Assembly: GCA_964468205.1 (NCBI GenBank)
Contig: CAYXVG010000028.1
Location: 1-64,000, forward strand
Origin: CAWELS01 sp964468205
GTDB taxonomy: Bacteria > Acidobacteriota > Terriglobia > Bryobacterales > Bryobacteraceae
Direction: 5' to 3'
DNA: 64,000 bases
Both the position numbers and the translations under genes were made by a program. This document shows positions 46,735 through 54,699 of the stretch, in pieces. The notes under the pieces were generated by a model. The model made no database searches. It had not been told where the DNA came from and saw only the letters and a list, made by a program, of their open reading frames with translations. The first letter of the stretch is position 1. Each line of letters opens with the position of its first letter.

Positions 46735-48098
46735 AGGCGGCGAGTTGGCGAGCGGCGCTGATGGCGCTGCTGGCGGTCGAATTGTGCTTGGCGGCAGTTC
46801 CCGGCGTTGCAAAACCGAACATCATTCTGTTGTTCGTTGATGATCTTGGATGGGCCGATGTAGGGTATCAGGGTAAGCGGTACGACACGCCGCACATTGA
46901 CCGGCTCGCAACCGAGAGCAAGCGGTTCAGCCGCGCCTACATCGCCAGCCCGACTTGCAGCCCGAGCCGCGCCTCGGTGGTCACCGGCCAGCATCCGGCC
47001 CGGCTGCGCATCGTCCGGCACATCCCGGCCAACGTCAAGTTCGGGTTTGACAAGTACGGCCGAACGAACGAGCACTGGCACGTACTACCCACCGACCCCG
47101 CGCAGTTCCCCTCGCGCAACTGGTTGCCACTCGAGAAGACCACCATCGCCGAGGCGCTCTTGCCGCTCGGCTACCACACGGCCTTCTTCGGCAAATGGCA
47201 CCTCGGCTCGGAGCCGTTCCATCCCGTGCACCAGGGGTTCGACGAGCAGCACGGCGTCAGCAACTTCGGCCACCCGCGCAACTACTATCCGCCGTATTTC
47301 ATTGAAGGCGCCAACCCCTACGCTGGCGCGCCGGAAGACAGGTACCTGACCGACCGGCTCGCCGACGACGCGGTCGAGTTCCTGCGCGGCTACGACCGCA
47401 CCGGGCCATTCTTCATGGCGACGTTTTTCTACAACGTCCACAGCCCGCACCAGGGCCGCCGCGACCTGGTGGCGAAGTACGAGAAGCGGGGCTTCACCGG
47501 CCGCGAAGCGCAATACGGAGCGATGGTGGAGGCGATGGACTCGGCGGTGGGCCGCATTCTCGAGGCGCTCGATAAGAGCGGGAGGGCGGACAAGACAATT
47601 GTTGTTTTCTTCTCCGACCAGGGCGGCTATTTTACGAATGCTCCCCTGCGCGGCGGCAAGACCGGTGGATTGGCGCTCTTCGAGGGCGGCGCGCGCGTGC
47701 CGCTGCTCGTCCGCTGGCCGGGAGCGGTGAAGGCTGGAAGCGAGTGCGGCATTCCGGTTCTCTCCACCGATCTGTTCCCCACGTTTGTCGAGATCGCAGG
47801 CGGCGAGCCAAGCGACTATCAGCCTCTGGACGGGCTCAGCCTGCTACCGCTGCTCCGGGAAACCGGTTCCCTGCCCCGGGACACCCTCTATCTCTACCGC
47901 CACTATGAGGACCTCTACGCCGCCGTGCTGCAAGGCGATTGGAAGCTGATCGCGTCCTGGAAGGGCAACCACCAACTCTACAATCTGGCCGCCGACCCGT
48001 GGGAGCAGACGGACCTCGCGAGCCGCGAGCCGGCCCGGGTGAAAGAGTTGGCCGCGAAGCTCGATGCTTGGCGTGAGCAGGTTGGCGTTAAGCCCTGA
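46731..48098 (+). CDS. Sulfatase (FGly type, CSPSR), secreted
   Basis: 455 residues from a GTG overlapping the preceding stop; the start gives a clean Sec leader (WRAALMALLAVELCLAAVPGVA), unlike the upstream ATG at 46683. Core motifs: NIILLFVDDLGWADVGYQG, formylglycine site C-S-P-S-R, FFGKWHLG, VVFFSDQGGYFTNAPLRGGKTGGLFEGG-like segment, and LYNLAADPWEQTDLA at the end. The GKWHLG and GGKxG residues are the classic arylsulfatase lysine/histidine set. It most resembles the arylsulfatase A/N-acetylgalactosamine-sulfatase branch. Confidence 0.9.
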   Translation: MKAASWRAALMALLAVELCLAAVPGVAKPNIILLFVDDLGWADVGYQGKRYDTPHIDRLATESKRFSRAYIASPTCSPSRASVVTGQHPARLRIVRHIPANVKFGFDKYGRTNEHWHVLPTDPAQFPSRNWLPLEKTTIAEALLPLGYHTAFFGKWHLGSEPFHPVHQGFDEQHGVSNFGHPRNYYPPYFIEGANPYAGAPEDRYLTDRLADDAVEFLRGYDRTGPFFMATFFYNVHSPHQGRRDLVAKYEKRGFTGREAQYGAMVEAMDSAVGRILEALDKSGRADKTIVVFFSDQGGYFTNAPLRGGKTGGLALFEGGARVPLLVRWPGAVKAGSECGIPVLSTDLFPTFVEIAGGEPSDYQPLDGLSLLPLLRETGSLPRDTLYLYRHYEDLYAAVLQGDWKLIASWKGNHQLYNLAADPWEQTDLASREPARVKELAAKLDAWREQVGVKP

Positions 48099-48288
48099 CG
48101 GCGGACCGCTTCATCCACCAGTAACATTTTCTAGTTAGAATGTAGATAGTTCCTGTCCGGGTGGAAACAGGCAAATCGGGACACCCGCCCCTGCCGGCGG
48201 CGGTTTTCTGAAATCGATTTCGTTCTCGCAGGTCTCGTTTGCGTCTGCTTCGATCCGGACTGCTGCAAAGACGTTTTGGGAGGGAATT

Positions 48289-48855
48289 ATGGCCAAGATA
48301 GCAGTTTCCGCGGTGGTGAACAATAACGAGGCCGCCGCACGCATTCAAGAAAACATCGACACCGCACAAGCCGCTGTGCGGGAACAAGCCTATCAAGTCG
48401 CGACAAGGCAACGGGACCACGATTTCGAGAACTGGCTGCAGGCAGAGCGCGAGGTTCTGTGGATTCCACCATGCGAGCTCATGGAGCAAAACGGAGACTA
48501 CCGCATCCGCGCCGCGGTGCCCGGGCTGGAAGCGAATCAGTTGTCACTGACCGCGATGCCGGATGCAATCGTCATCGAGGCAACCCGGCTGACCAATCCC
48601 GTCAAAAACGAGAAGCCGGTTTTCTCAGAATTCAATCCGAACGGCATTCTCCGCCGGGTGGATCTGCCGGGCGAGATCGATGCCACGGCAGTCCGGGCCA
48701 AGCTCGAGCGCGGCATTCTCGAGATTGTCGCTCCGAAGAGAGGCGCCGCGAAAAAGGCCGCCAAGCCCCGGAAGCCGGCGGCGGCGAAGACGCAGACTCC
48801 GGCCAAGAAATCCGCCGCTCCGCGCAAGACCAGCCGCCGCAAGAAGACGGCCTGA
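48289..48855 (+). CDS. Hsp20-like protein with DUF2934-like N-terminus and histone-like tail
   Basis: 188 residues, strong GGGAGGG site. Residues about 32-55 (REQAYQVATRQRDHDFENWLQAEREVLW) look like a degenerate DUF2934 motif (D-x-x-x-W-L-x-A-E). An alpha-crystallin domain follows (about 60-150: GDYRIRAAVPGLEANQLSLTAMPDAIVIEA, GILRRVDLPGEIDATAVRAKLERGILEIVAP). The last 38 residues are a Lys/Ala/Pro-rich tail (KKAAKPRKPAAAK and so on) like histone H1. Small heat-shock proteins hold unfolding clients; the tail may recruit it to nucleic acid or to the nucleoid. No sigma32-type or CIRCE element was found upstream. Confidence 0.82.
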   Translation: MAKIAVSAVVNNNEAAARIQENIDTAQAAVREQAYQVATRQRDHDFENWLQAEREVLWIPPCELMEQNGDYRIRAAVPGLEANQLSLTAMPDAIVIEATRLTNPVKNEKPVFSEFNPNGILRRVDLPGEIDATAVRAKLERGILEIVAPKRGAAKKAAKPRKPAAAKTQTPAKKSAAPRKTSRRKKTA

Positions 48856-48888
48856 CCGCCGCGGAGAAATGGTCGCGCCGGACGCCCG

Positions 48889-50424
48889 TCAGGCGATGAT
48901 CTCGGCCTTGATGTTCATCAGGCCACATAGCGCCCGCACCTGTTCGGCGTAGTCGCCATAGACCCAGATGAGGTGGTTGCCGTACTCCAACTGCCTCCGG
49001 ATAAATCGCTCGCCGTCTCCGGATTCGCGCGGCCTGACGAAAGCGGAGGCGGAGCAGCCAAGATTATCCTTTTCGTGGCCTCCCGAGCGCACAAGTTCGC
49101 CCTTCATGATGAGTAACTGTTTCGCATTCGGGTGCATGCGGGCCACGGTGACGTTGCGCTCGGCGGTCTGCATGAAGTCAACGCTCACTTTCGTTCCCCA
49201 TCCGGACTCGACGAAGCGGCCGAGATTGTACTTGAGCCCCGGCTCGTCGAAGCCGTTCATGCGGATGCCGGGCGCGCTGTGGTTGATCTCCACCAGATTG
49301 CCGTCCCGCAGGAACATGTTGCCAAGATGGGAGGACCTGCCCGAGAGCGACATCAGCATCCGCATGGCGAGCAGAGCGCCCATGTCACCCTCGCAGGAAG
49401 AGGCGATGCCGCGGTCCTTGAACAGAGTGTGGACGAGGCACGGGGTGATCTTCCACTTTTCCGGAAGGCGGCTGGCGCAGAACTCGAAGCATTCGATGGT
49501 GAAGGCGTTGCAGGCGTGCTCGTCCATCAACTGTTCGATGGCGGACTGGAAGAGAAGGCTGCGAACGACGTATTCGCGGTCAAGATAGCTCTTCTTGGCG
49601 CCGGCAATGAGGGCGTCCGCGGCGGCTTCCGCTTGCTCCCTCGCGGCCGCTTCTTCGAGCGTGCTTTCCACTCTTCCGGCGAACGCTTTGTAGGAAAGCT
49701 GTGTCAAGGCGACGCCAAGGCGCGAGCGGAGATCGTCAAGGTCCGTGATGCCGGTGAGCGAGGCCACTGAAGGGAAGCCGCGGTCACTCGGGAAAAGTAC
49801 ACTCGTTTCGCGAAAGATCTTGCGCGCCCGCAACAGGTGCGCGAGACGGCGCAATTCGGCGGCGTCCTTGGCCACCAGAATCTCTTCGCCCTGGCTCCGG
49901 GCATAGGCGGCAACGTCCGCGGTGCGGCAATTGAGGGTCTGCAGAATGCCGGTCTTGTGGAAGTGCGAAACGATCTCGACGGCGGCGTTTGATGAACCGT
50001 GAGGCGCGATGAACAGGGCGTCGGCCTCGCGGGCATCCTGGTCAACGGACGCGAAGCCGGCAGCAGGGATTGTGAACTCCTCGTCGATGGTAATCAGCGA
50101 CGGCTCCATTAGTTCCACGCCCGGGCCGAAGTCGACCTTCCGTGCTTTGAGGCTTTCCGCCCAGTTGTTATAGGAGCGCTGCACCGCCTTCTTCTCATCT
50201 TCGACCGTTACCACGTTGAAGCGGCACGGACCCTCCCAGACGCCGGAATGCACCATGTTGGTCATCACGGGCTTTACTCTGAGTTTGGCTCTGGGCGATG
50301 GGGCCTTTGGAAAAGGCGTGGGAGCGCAGGGATTGCAGGGTATCTTGCTCGGCTGGCCTGCGGCCAACAGAGAGGTTCCGGCGGCGGCGTGGAGGCCGCC
50401 TTTCAGTAGGTCGCGGCGATTCAT
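48889..50424 (-). CDS. Tat-exported L-fucose/L-arabinose isomerase-like protein
   Basis: 511 residues with a twin-arginine leader (MNRRDLLKGGLHAAAGTSLL). The middle and C-terminal parts follow the FucI/AraA-like fold: FTIECFEFCASR, PCLVHTLFKDRGIASSCEGDMGALLAMRMLMSLSG, and LVEINHSAPGIRM; E and D in CEGD and the His of INHSAP are the probable metal ligands. Such isomerases are normally cytoplasmic, so export by Tat is unusual and suggests a periplasmic sugar-processing step or a non-isomerase role. Divergent from the aldo/keto reductase gene. Confidence 0.75.
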   Translation of the reverse strand: MNRRDLLKGGLHAAAGTSLLAAGQPSKIPCNPCAPTPFPKAPSPRAKLRVKPVMTNMVHSGVWEGPCRFNVVTVEDEKKAVQRSYNNWAESLKARKVDFGPGVELMEPSLITIDEEFTIPAAGFASVDQDAREADALFIAPHGSSNAAVEIVSHFHKTGILQTLNCRTADVAAYARSQGEEILVAKDAAELRRLAHLLRARKIFRETSVLFPSDRGFPSVASLTGITDLDDLRSRLGVALTQLSYKAFAGRVESTLEEAAAREQAEAAADALIAGAKKSYLDREYVVRSLLFQSAIEQLMDEHACNAFTIECFEFCASRLPEKWKITPCLVHTLFKDRGIASSCEGDMGALLAMRMLMSLSGRSSHLGNMFLRDGNLVEINHSAPGIRMNGFDEPGLKYNLGRFVESGWGTKVSVDFMQTAERNVTVARMHPNAKQLLIMKGELVRSGGHEKDNLGCSASAFVRPRESGDGERFIRRQLEYGNHLIWVYGDYAEQVRALCGLMNIKAEIIA

Positions 50425-50545
50425 GGCTTGCTCCTTGCCGTTTCAGAATAAGCCAACAGGAGGTGAATATCAATTACAGGGCTGACGCGGTGGCGAGCTC
50501 CGGACATCCGGCGCGGGCGCCCGCCCGCGTGGGAAAATAGCTAAT

Positions 50546-51679
50546 ATGCTTTACCGGCGAGACTTCATACGGACTTCCACGGCTGCCGCGCTCGCGGCCG
50601 CAATAAAACAAAAGGCCGACGCCGCTCCCGGGGGCGCCTCCAGCGAGTGGCGCAACAAACAGAGCGGCATGGCTTACCGCCGATTGGGCCGGACGAACTT
50701 CATGGTCTCGGAAATCGTGGTGGGCGGCCTGGCAGTAAAACCGGACAACTGGGAGCACGTTCTCTGGGCCTTGGATCAAGGCGTGAACTACCTGGACACG
50801 GCGGTCGCCTATGGCCGCGGGAAAAGCGAAGAAGGTTTCGCGAAAGTAATCACGGCCCGGCCCCGGGACAGTTTCTTCCTCAACACGAAAGTCAGCGTGT
50901 TTGACGGCAACCGAAACGAACTGTACAAGAAGATCTTCGACAGCCTCCCGGAATCCGAGCAGAAGAAGATCAACACGGCCGTCGAGGACGAGATCAGACG
51001 GAGCGGCGCCGCTGAACCGGACCATATATGCAACTACTTCAACGGCCAACGCACGGAATTGGAGAATGCGGTTCGCTCGGAATTGATGGCGAAGAAATAC
51101 GGGCGTGACATTGACCGAAAGAAGAACTACCTGCAGATTATGGTCGATTCCGTGGAGGAGAGCCTCGACCGGCTAAAAACGGACCACGTCGATGTGATCA
51201 CGTGCCCGCACGGGGCCTCGACGGCTCATGACGTCACAGCCTATCCGGAGATCTTCGAAGCGTTCGAAAGACTGAAGAAGGCCGGCAAGGTTCGCGAACT
51301 CGGCGTGTCCACCCACAACGATCCGGGACGGGTGATCGACGCGGCGATCGAAACGGGTCAATACTCGATGGCTCTCGCGGCTTACAACATCATTAACCAC
51401 CATTACGTGGACCAGGCCCTGGAGAACGCTAAGAAGAATAACTTTGGCGTGATAGCAATGAAAGCCGCGCGGCCGGTCCACAATGGCCGGAACAACGGCA
51501 CTCAGGACGACCCCGTCCGGGTGGAGAAGATCCAGAAAGCGGTGCCCGGCGAGTTGAAGACGCCCCAGAAAGCGTACCTCTGGGTGCTTCGCAATCCGAA
51601 TCTCAGCGCCACCATTTCGGAGATGGACACCCTCGAGAAGATGAAAGAGAATGTGCCGCTGGCCGGAGCCAAGTCATAA
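50546..51679 (+). CDS. Tat-exported aldo/keto reductase
   Basis: 377 residues with a twin-arginine-like leader (YRRDFIRTSTAAALAAAI). The AKR barrel is recognisable from YRRLGRTNFMVSEIVVGG; the catalytic Asp and Tyr lie in YLDTAVAYGRGKSE, the Lys in FFLNTKV, and the His position in TCPHG. An insertion of about 60 residues follows the Lys segment (INTAVEDEIRRSG to NGQRTELENAVRSEL), longer than usual. It would reduce or oxidise a carbonyl or sugar with NAD(P)H in the periplasm, where cofactor supply is limited; Tat export of holo-enzyme fits. Divergent from the FucI-like gene, sharing a 121-bp region. Confidence 0.85.
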   Translation: MLYRRDFIRTSTAAALAAAIKQKADAAPGGASSEWRNKQSGMAYRRLGRTNFMVSEIVVGGLAVKPDNWEHVLWALDQGVNYLDTAVAYGRGKSEEGFAKVITARPRDSFFLNTKVSVFDGNRNELYKKIFDSLPESEQKKINTAVEDEIRRSGAAEPDHICNYFNGQRTELENAVRSELMAKKYGRDIDRKKNYLQIMVDSVEESLDRLKTDHVDVITCPHGASTAHDVTAYPEIFEAFERLKKAGKVRELGVSTHNDPGRVIDAAIETGQYSMALAAYNIINHHYVDQALENAKKNNFGVIAMKAARPVHNGRNNGTQDDPVRVEKIQKAVPGELKTPQKAYLWVLRNPNLSATISEMDTLEKMKENVPLAGAKS

Positions 51680-51849
51680 CCAGACAAGTTCGTTCTTTGG
51701 GCGCCCGGCGCCTTCGGCTATCGAACTCAGAGAGCCGGCAGAGACTTGCAGTGTAGATCTGCCGAAGGACGGAGTCATCAAGGCGGCAGCAATCGGCGAC
51801 AACCTGCGGCTAATGCGGATCAGCGGCGCGCCAAATTTGCCGGAGAGCT

Positions 51850-51877
51850 AGGGTGGTAGCGCTAACGGGGGTCGAAC
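51850..51877. repeat. Left attachment site (attL-like), 28-bp direct repeat
   Basis: Identical over 28 bp to 54700-54727, the 3' end of tRNA-Glu, but followed by unrelated sequence, so it is a displaced copy of the tRNA end and not a functional tRNA. Confidence 0.88.
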
Positions 51878-51939
51878 ACTCGTGAGCGCGAGTGCCCGTT
51901 GCCCGGTGGTTTGGTTGAGGTACTCGGAAAACATCGAGA

Positions 51940-52290
51940 GTGAACAAGAAGGCTTATGGCTCGACCTATCGCCACGACCTCGACCTTGTATTCGCCGCCC
52001 CAGATGACGATTACCTGAAGCCGGATTCGGTCACCGCTACTGTTTGCCGATTGGCGAAGAAAGCTGGTCTCGAAAGCGCCGGCCGGCATTGTCTCCGGCA
52101 TTCTCACGGCAGCCTGCTCCTCAGCAGCGGTCACTCCCTGCCGACTGTCTCGCGGCACCTCGGCCACGCAGATCCCTCCGTCACCGCGCGGATCTACTCG
52201 CACAGCTTCACCCGAGAAGAGCAGGCTGCGGCGGAGGCTTGGGATGCGATCATGTCGGAAGTCCAAGACCAGGAAACACAAGTTCACTGA
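51940..52290 (+). pseudogene. Tyrosine integrase, C-terminal remnant
   Basis: 116 codons from a GTG. Only the last part of a phage-type integrase catalytic domain remains: HCLRHSHGS carries the H-x-x-R of the active site, and SRHLGHADPSVTARIYSHS carries the H and nucleophile Tyr. The N-terminal DNA-binding domains and the first catalytic Arg (usually in TGxRxxE) are absent. Located directly beside the left repeat, as integrase genes usually are. It presumably inserted the element and then decayed. Confidence 0.8.
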
Positions 52291-52334
52291 GCCTCGAGAT
52301 CCCACCGGGCAAAGGGTTGTAGCTGAGAATGCAG

Positions 52335-52364
52335 TTGACATCCTCTTGGGAGGTGGAGCACTAT
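52335..52364 (+). promoter_or_regulatory. Putative promoter of ribbon-helix-helix gene
   Basis: -35 TTGACA (52335-52340), 18-bp spacer, -10 CACTAT (52359-52364). The -35 is consensus and the -10 weak. A start near 52371 would place the palindrome at 52373-52391 directly at the transcript's 5' end. Confidence 0.45.
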
Positions 52365-52372
52365 GGAGCAAG

Positions 52373-52391
52373 GTGCAGCACAGTGCTGCAC
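52373..52391. promoter_or_regulatory. 19-bp perfect palindrome, probable RHH operator
   Basis: Arms GTGCAGCAC and GTGCTGCAC around a single A, a perfect 9-bp inverted repeat. It lies 7 bp before the ATG at 52399 and just after the predicted -10, the standard place for autorepression by a ribbon-helix-helix protein. It could alternatively act as an RNA hairpin over the ribosome site. Confidence 0.65.
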
Positions 52392-52398
52392 TGCTTAT

Positions 52399-52602
52399 AT
52401 GCCAACCACGAAGCGCCGAGTGTCCATCAATTTGCCAGATCGGGAGTACGGAGAGCTTGTGAGTCTGGCCGAAAATCTCAGAGTATCCATTGCTTGGCTC
52501 GGCAGGCAGGCCATCAATGAGCTGCTTGAACGTCACAGACGCAAACCGATCGAAACACCGCTCGCTCTGTCGATGAGCCAAAGAGAGGGCACCAGCGGCT
52601 GA
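52399..52602 (+). CDS. Ribbon-helix-helix (CopG/Arc-type) regulator
   Basis: 67 residues from MPTTKRRVSINLPDREY. RRVSINLPDREYGELVSLAENLRVSIAWLGRQAINELLERHRR matches the RHH fold: an N-terminal strand with alternating residues (RVSINLP) for the DNA groove, then two helices. An in-frame ATG at 52363 with a good GGAGG would add 12 residues, but it lies upstream of the operator-like palindrome and predicted start site. RHH proteins of this size are commonly antitoxins or plasmid-type regulators. It lies 132 bp upstream of the three-gene operon and may control it. Confidence 0.7.
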   Translation: MPTTKRRVSINLPDREYGELVSLAENLRVSIAWLGRQAINELLERHRRKPIETPLALSMSQREGTSG

Positions 52603-52734
52603 ATCAGGCTGCGTTCGGAGCGTGTGTAGGATGCTCTTAAGGCAAGCACCGAGAGGAGAAGACGCCGAACTGTCTATGATACGATCGAGTTCGCCCGGTC
52701 GCCTGAGGTCTGGTCTCGGGAGCCATGAAGCCAG

Positions 52735-53550
52735 ATGAGCGCCTACAGCCTACCGAGCTTTGAGAATCCGCCGGTCATTGAGGTTGTGTGCGGCATTCAG
52801 TTCAGCAGTCTGGAGCGTCTTCTTGTACCTCACTTCGGGGCGCTCTGGGAACGATTCAAACCGGACTATGACAGGTGTCAAGAAGTTCCTCCTTTGATGC
52901 CGGCCATCGAGCGTTTCGGTCCGGCGCCCGAGCCGAACGAGGTTGAGATCTCCGCCAGCCCCCCGCTTCCGCGAGTCTGGTTCATCCACAAGGATGAGAA
53001 TGGGATCATCCAAGTTCAGCGAGATCGGTTTCTACATAACTGGAAGAAGGTTCGACCGCAGGATGAATATCCCCGGTATAGCTATGTGAAGAGTCTCTTT
53101 CAACAGCACCTCGCGACTTTCGAGAGGTGCCTCAATGAGCTCAACATCGGAGGGCTTGTCACTCAGCAGTACGAGATGACATATGTGAATCACATCCCAC
53201 AGGGGGAGGGGTGGCAGACTTTTTCGGAGATTGCTGACGTGTTTCCGGATTTTGCCTGGCAGGTCCGCCCAGAGCGGTTTCTTAGCGTACCCGACGGTCG
53301 AAATCTGAGATCGAATTTTGCCCTTCCAAACCAAAGCGGTCGCTTGCACGCGACTATTCGGAACGGCATCCGGCGGGACGACCAACGTCCGTTGGTGCTT
53401 TTGGAACTCACCGCCCGCGGAATCGGCACCGACATTTCGCGCGAAGCAATGTGGAACTGGTTTGATATGGCCCACGAGTGGATTGTCCGCGGATTCGTGG
53501 ACCTCACGGGCGATGAGATTCAGAAGAAGACTTGGAGACGAACTCGATGA
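52735..53550 (+). CDS. TIGR04255-family protein
   Basis: 271 residues, no leader or membrane segment. It shows the family pattern from the N-terminus: FENPPVIEVVCGIQF, then WERFKPDYDRCQEVPPLMP, WFIHKDENGIIQVQRDRFLHNWKKV, YPRYSYVKSLFQQHLATFERCLNEL and QYEMTYVNHIPQGEGW. The family has no established function; members occur sporadically in accessory regions of many phyla, which suggests mobile or defence-related roles (my recollection, not a database result). Its stop overlaps the next start as ATGA. First gene of the candidate operon. Confidence 0.72.
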   Translation: MSAYSLPSFENPPVIEVVCGIQFSSLERLLVPHFGALWERFKPDYDRCQEVPPLMPAIERFGPAPEPNEVEISASPPLPRVWFIHKDENGIIQVQRDRFLHNWKKVRPQDEYPRYSYVKSLFQQHLATFERCLNELNIGGLVTQQYEMTYVNHIPQGEGWQTFSEIADVFPDFAWQVRPERFLSVPDGRNLRSNFALPNQSGRLHATIRNGIRRDDQRPLVLLELTARGIGTDISREAMWNWFDMAHEWIVRGFVDLTGDEIQKKTWRRTR

Positions 53551-54005
53551 CAGCGACGTCTGAAGAGCAGTTCCTTGCGACGATGTACGGCCAGCCGCTT
53601 AGACCACAGTGGAGCGCTGAAACTGCAACCACGATGAGCATCGAAGGTGTAGATCCACCCGACCAACGATCTGAACACACGGTCAACGTGCTCGTTTTTC
53701 CAGTACCATTCGCCGGAGTCAGCCGGCAGCGGTCTCCTGTTCTACGTTCCGGTGCAGTTGCCGTCGAGGTCGAAGTTGACGAAGTTGGACTACCGGGAGA
53801 GTGCATGGCCAGCACGGCCCAATGGCCCACCTTGTGGGCTGAACCGAGAGCCGAGCCTCCCAGGGCACGCGGCACACTCTCAGTGCGGATGGCGCGATCA
53901 GTGCTTTTCACGCTGAACGTAGAACTTGGACGGACTTCGGCGAACCCTTGGAAACCGAAGGTGACAATCGACCGCCGAGCACTTGACCGCGCCGACGATG
54001 CCTGA
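53547..54005 (+). CDS. Unrecognised 152-residue protein in tRNA-Glu element
   Basis: 152 residues from the ATG overlapping the preceding stop (ATGA); a TTG at 53532 inside the previous gene is less likely. No signal peptide or transmembrane helix. The middle is Val-rich and beta-like (HTVNVLVFPVPFAG, GAVAVEVEVDEVGLPG). No motif recognised. It overlaps the following gene by 8 bp, so it is translated in the same cluster. Confidence 0.65.
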   Translation: MTATSEEQFLATMYGQPLRPQWSAETATTMSIEGVDPPDQRSEHTVNVLVFPVPFAGVSRQRSPVLRSGAVAVEVEVDEVGLPGECMASTAQWPTLWAEPRAEPPRARGTLSVRMARSVLFTLNVELGRTSANPWKPKVTIDRRALDRADDA

Positions 54006-54570
54006 TCCTTGGTATGAACTTGTCCAGCCCGAAACCCCTCTCACCCAGGGCGACATTATCCTCTCATGCCCGCTCATTGGTTGGAGAGACGAACCGGTCG
54101 TATCTCCGACCGTAGACTCCCTAAGGCAGAAAGCTGATGGGTTCAAAGCTGATGTTGTGGTCATGACCCAAGCCTGCGACCTGGAGCATAGCAAGGTCAA
54201 CAATGTTGTCCTCTGCCCTCATCTCCCCATGAGCGAATACAAGACCCTGTGGGAGGAAGCAATGCGGGCCGGAGACCAAAACCCAAGCAATAGAGCATGG
54301 AAGAGACACTGTGACGATATTAGAGATGGCTACGTCTGGAATCTGAGCCTACTCAACAGCACAGCCATCGACGACCTCAAGACTGAGATTCGAGTGGTCG
54401 ACTTCCATGATGTCTATACTGTTCCACGCGACTTCATTGAGTCCTACCTGCTAAAGTTACGAACCTCTCGGCTGCGCCTGCTACCTCCATATCGGGAACA
54501 TCTCTCCCAGTCTTTTGCCCGATTTTTCATGCGTGTGGGATTGCCTGTCCAGGTCGAGGGCACCTGGTAG
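53998..54570 (+). CDS. Unrecognised 190-residue QxCDL-motif protein in tRNA-Glu element
   Basis: 190 residues from MPDPWYELVQPETPL, starting 8 bp inside the preceding gene. Features: LTQGDIILSCPLIGW near the N-terminus, ADVVVMTQACDLEHSKVNNVVLCPH (about 55-80), and RLRLLPPYREHLSQSFARFFMRVGLP at the C-terminus. I recall similar proteins with a conserved DVVVxTQxCDL block in accessory loci but no assigned function. The mix of Cys, His and Asp around the QxCDL block could form a metal or catalytic site. Last gene before the right att repeat, 129 bp away. Confidence 0.68.
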   Translation: MPDPWYELVQPETPLTQGDIILSCPLIGWRDEPVVSPTVDSLRQKADGFKADVVVMTQACDLEHSKVNNVVLCPHLPMSEYKTLWEEAMRAGDQNPSNRAWKRHCDDIRDGYVWNLSLLNSTAIDDLKTEIRVVDFHDVYTVPRDFIESYLLKLRTSRLRLLPPYREHLSQSFARFFMRVGLPVQVEGTW

Positions 54571-54699
54571 AAGCGCTGAGAGATTCAAGTTGGCTCCAGC
54601 CGGTTCTCCCCAGTTCTGCCGTTCCGCCTGCCGCACCCTGCTGAGAGGTTCTCCGCTGTCAGGGCAACGAATGGCAACATTGAACCTGCAAGTTATTGA

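Noticed and set aside
48099..48288. Heat-shock promoter or CIRCE element upstream of the Hsp20 gene
   Set aside because: No sigma32-type hexamers and no TTAGCACTC-N9-GAGTGCTAA match; only a weak 5-bp hairpin near 48153-48172.
51651..51851. 66-codon frame ending at the left att repeat
   Set aside because: Starts inside the AKR gene and lacks a ribosome site or motif; at best a relic of a chromosomal gene interrupted at the insertion.
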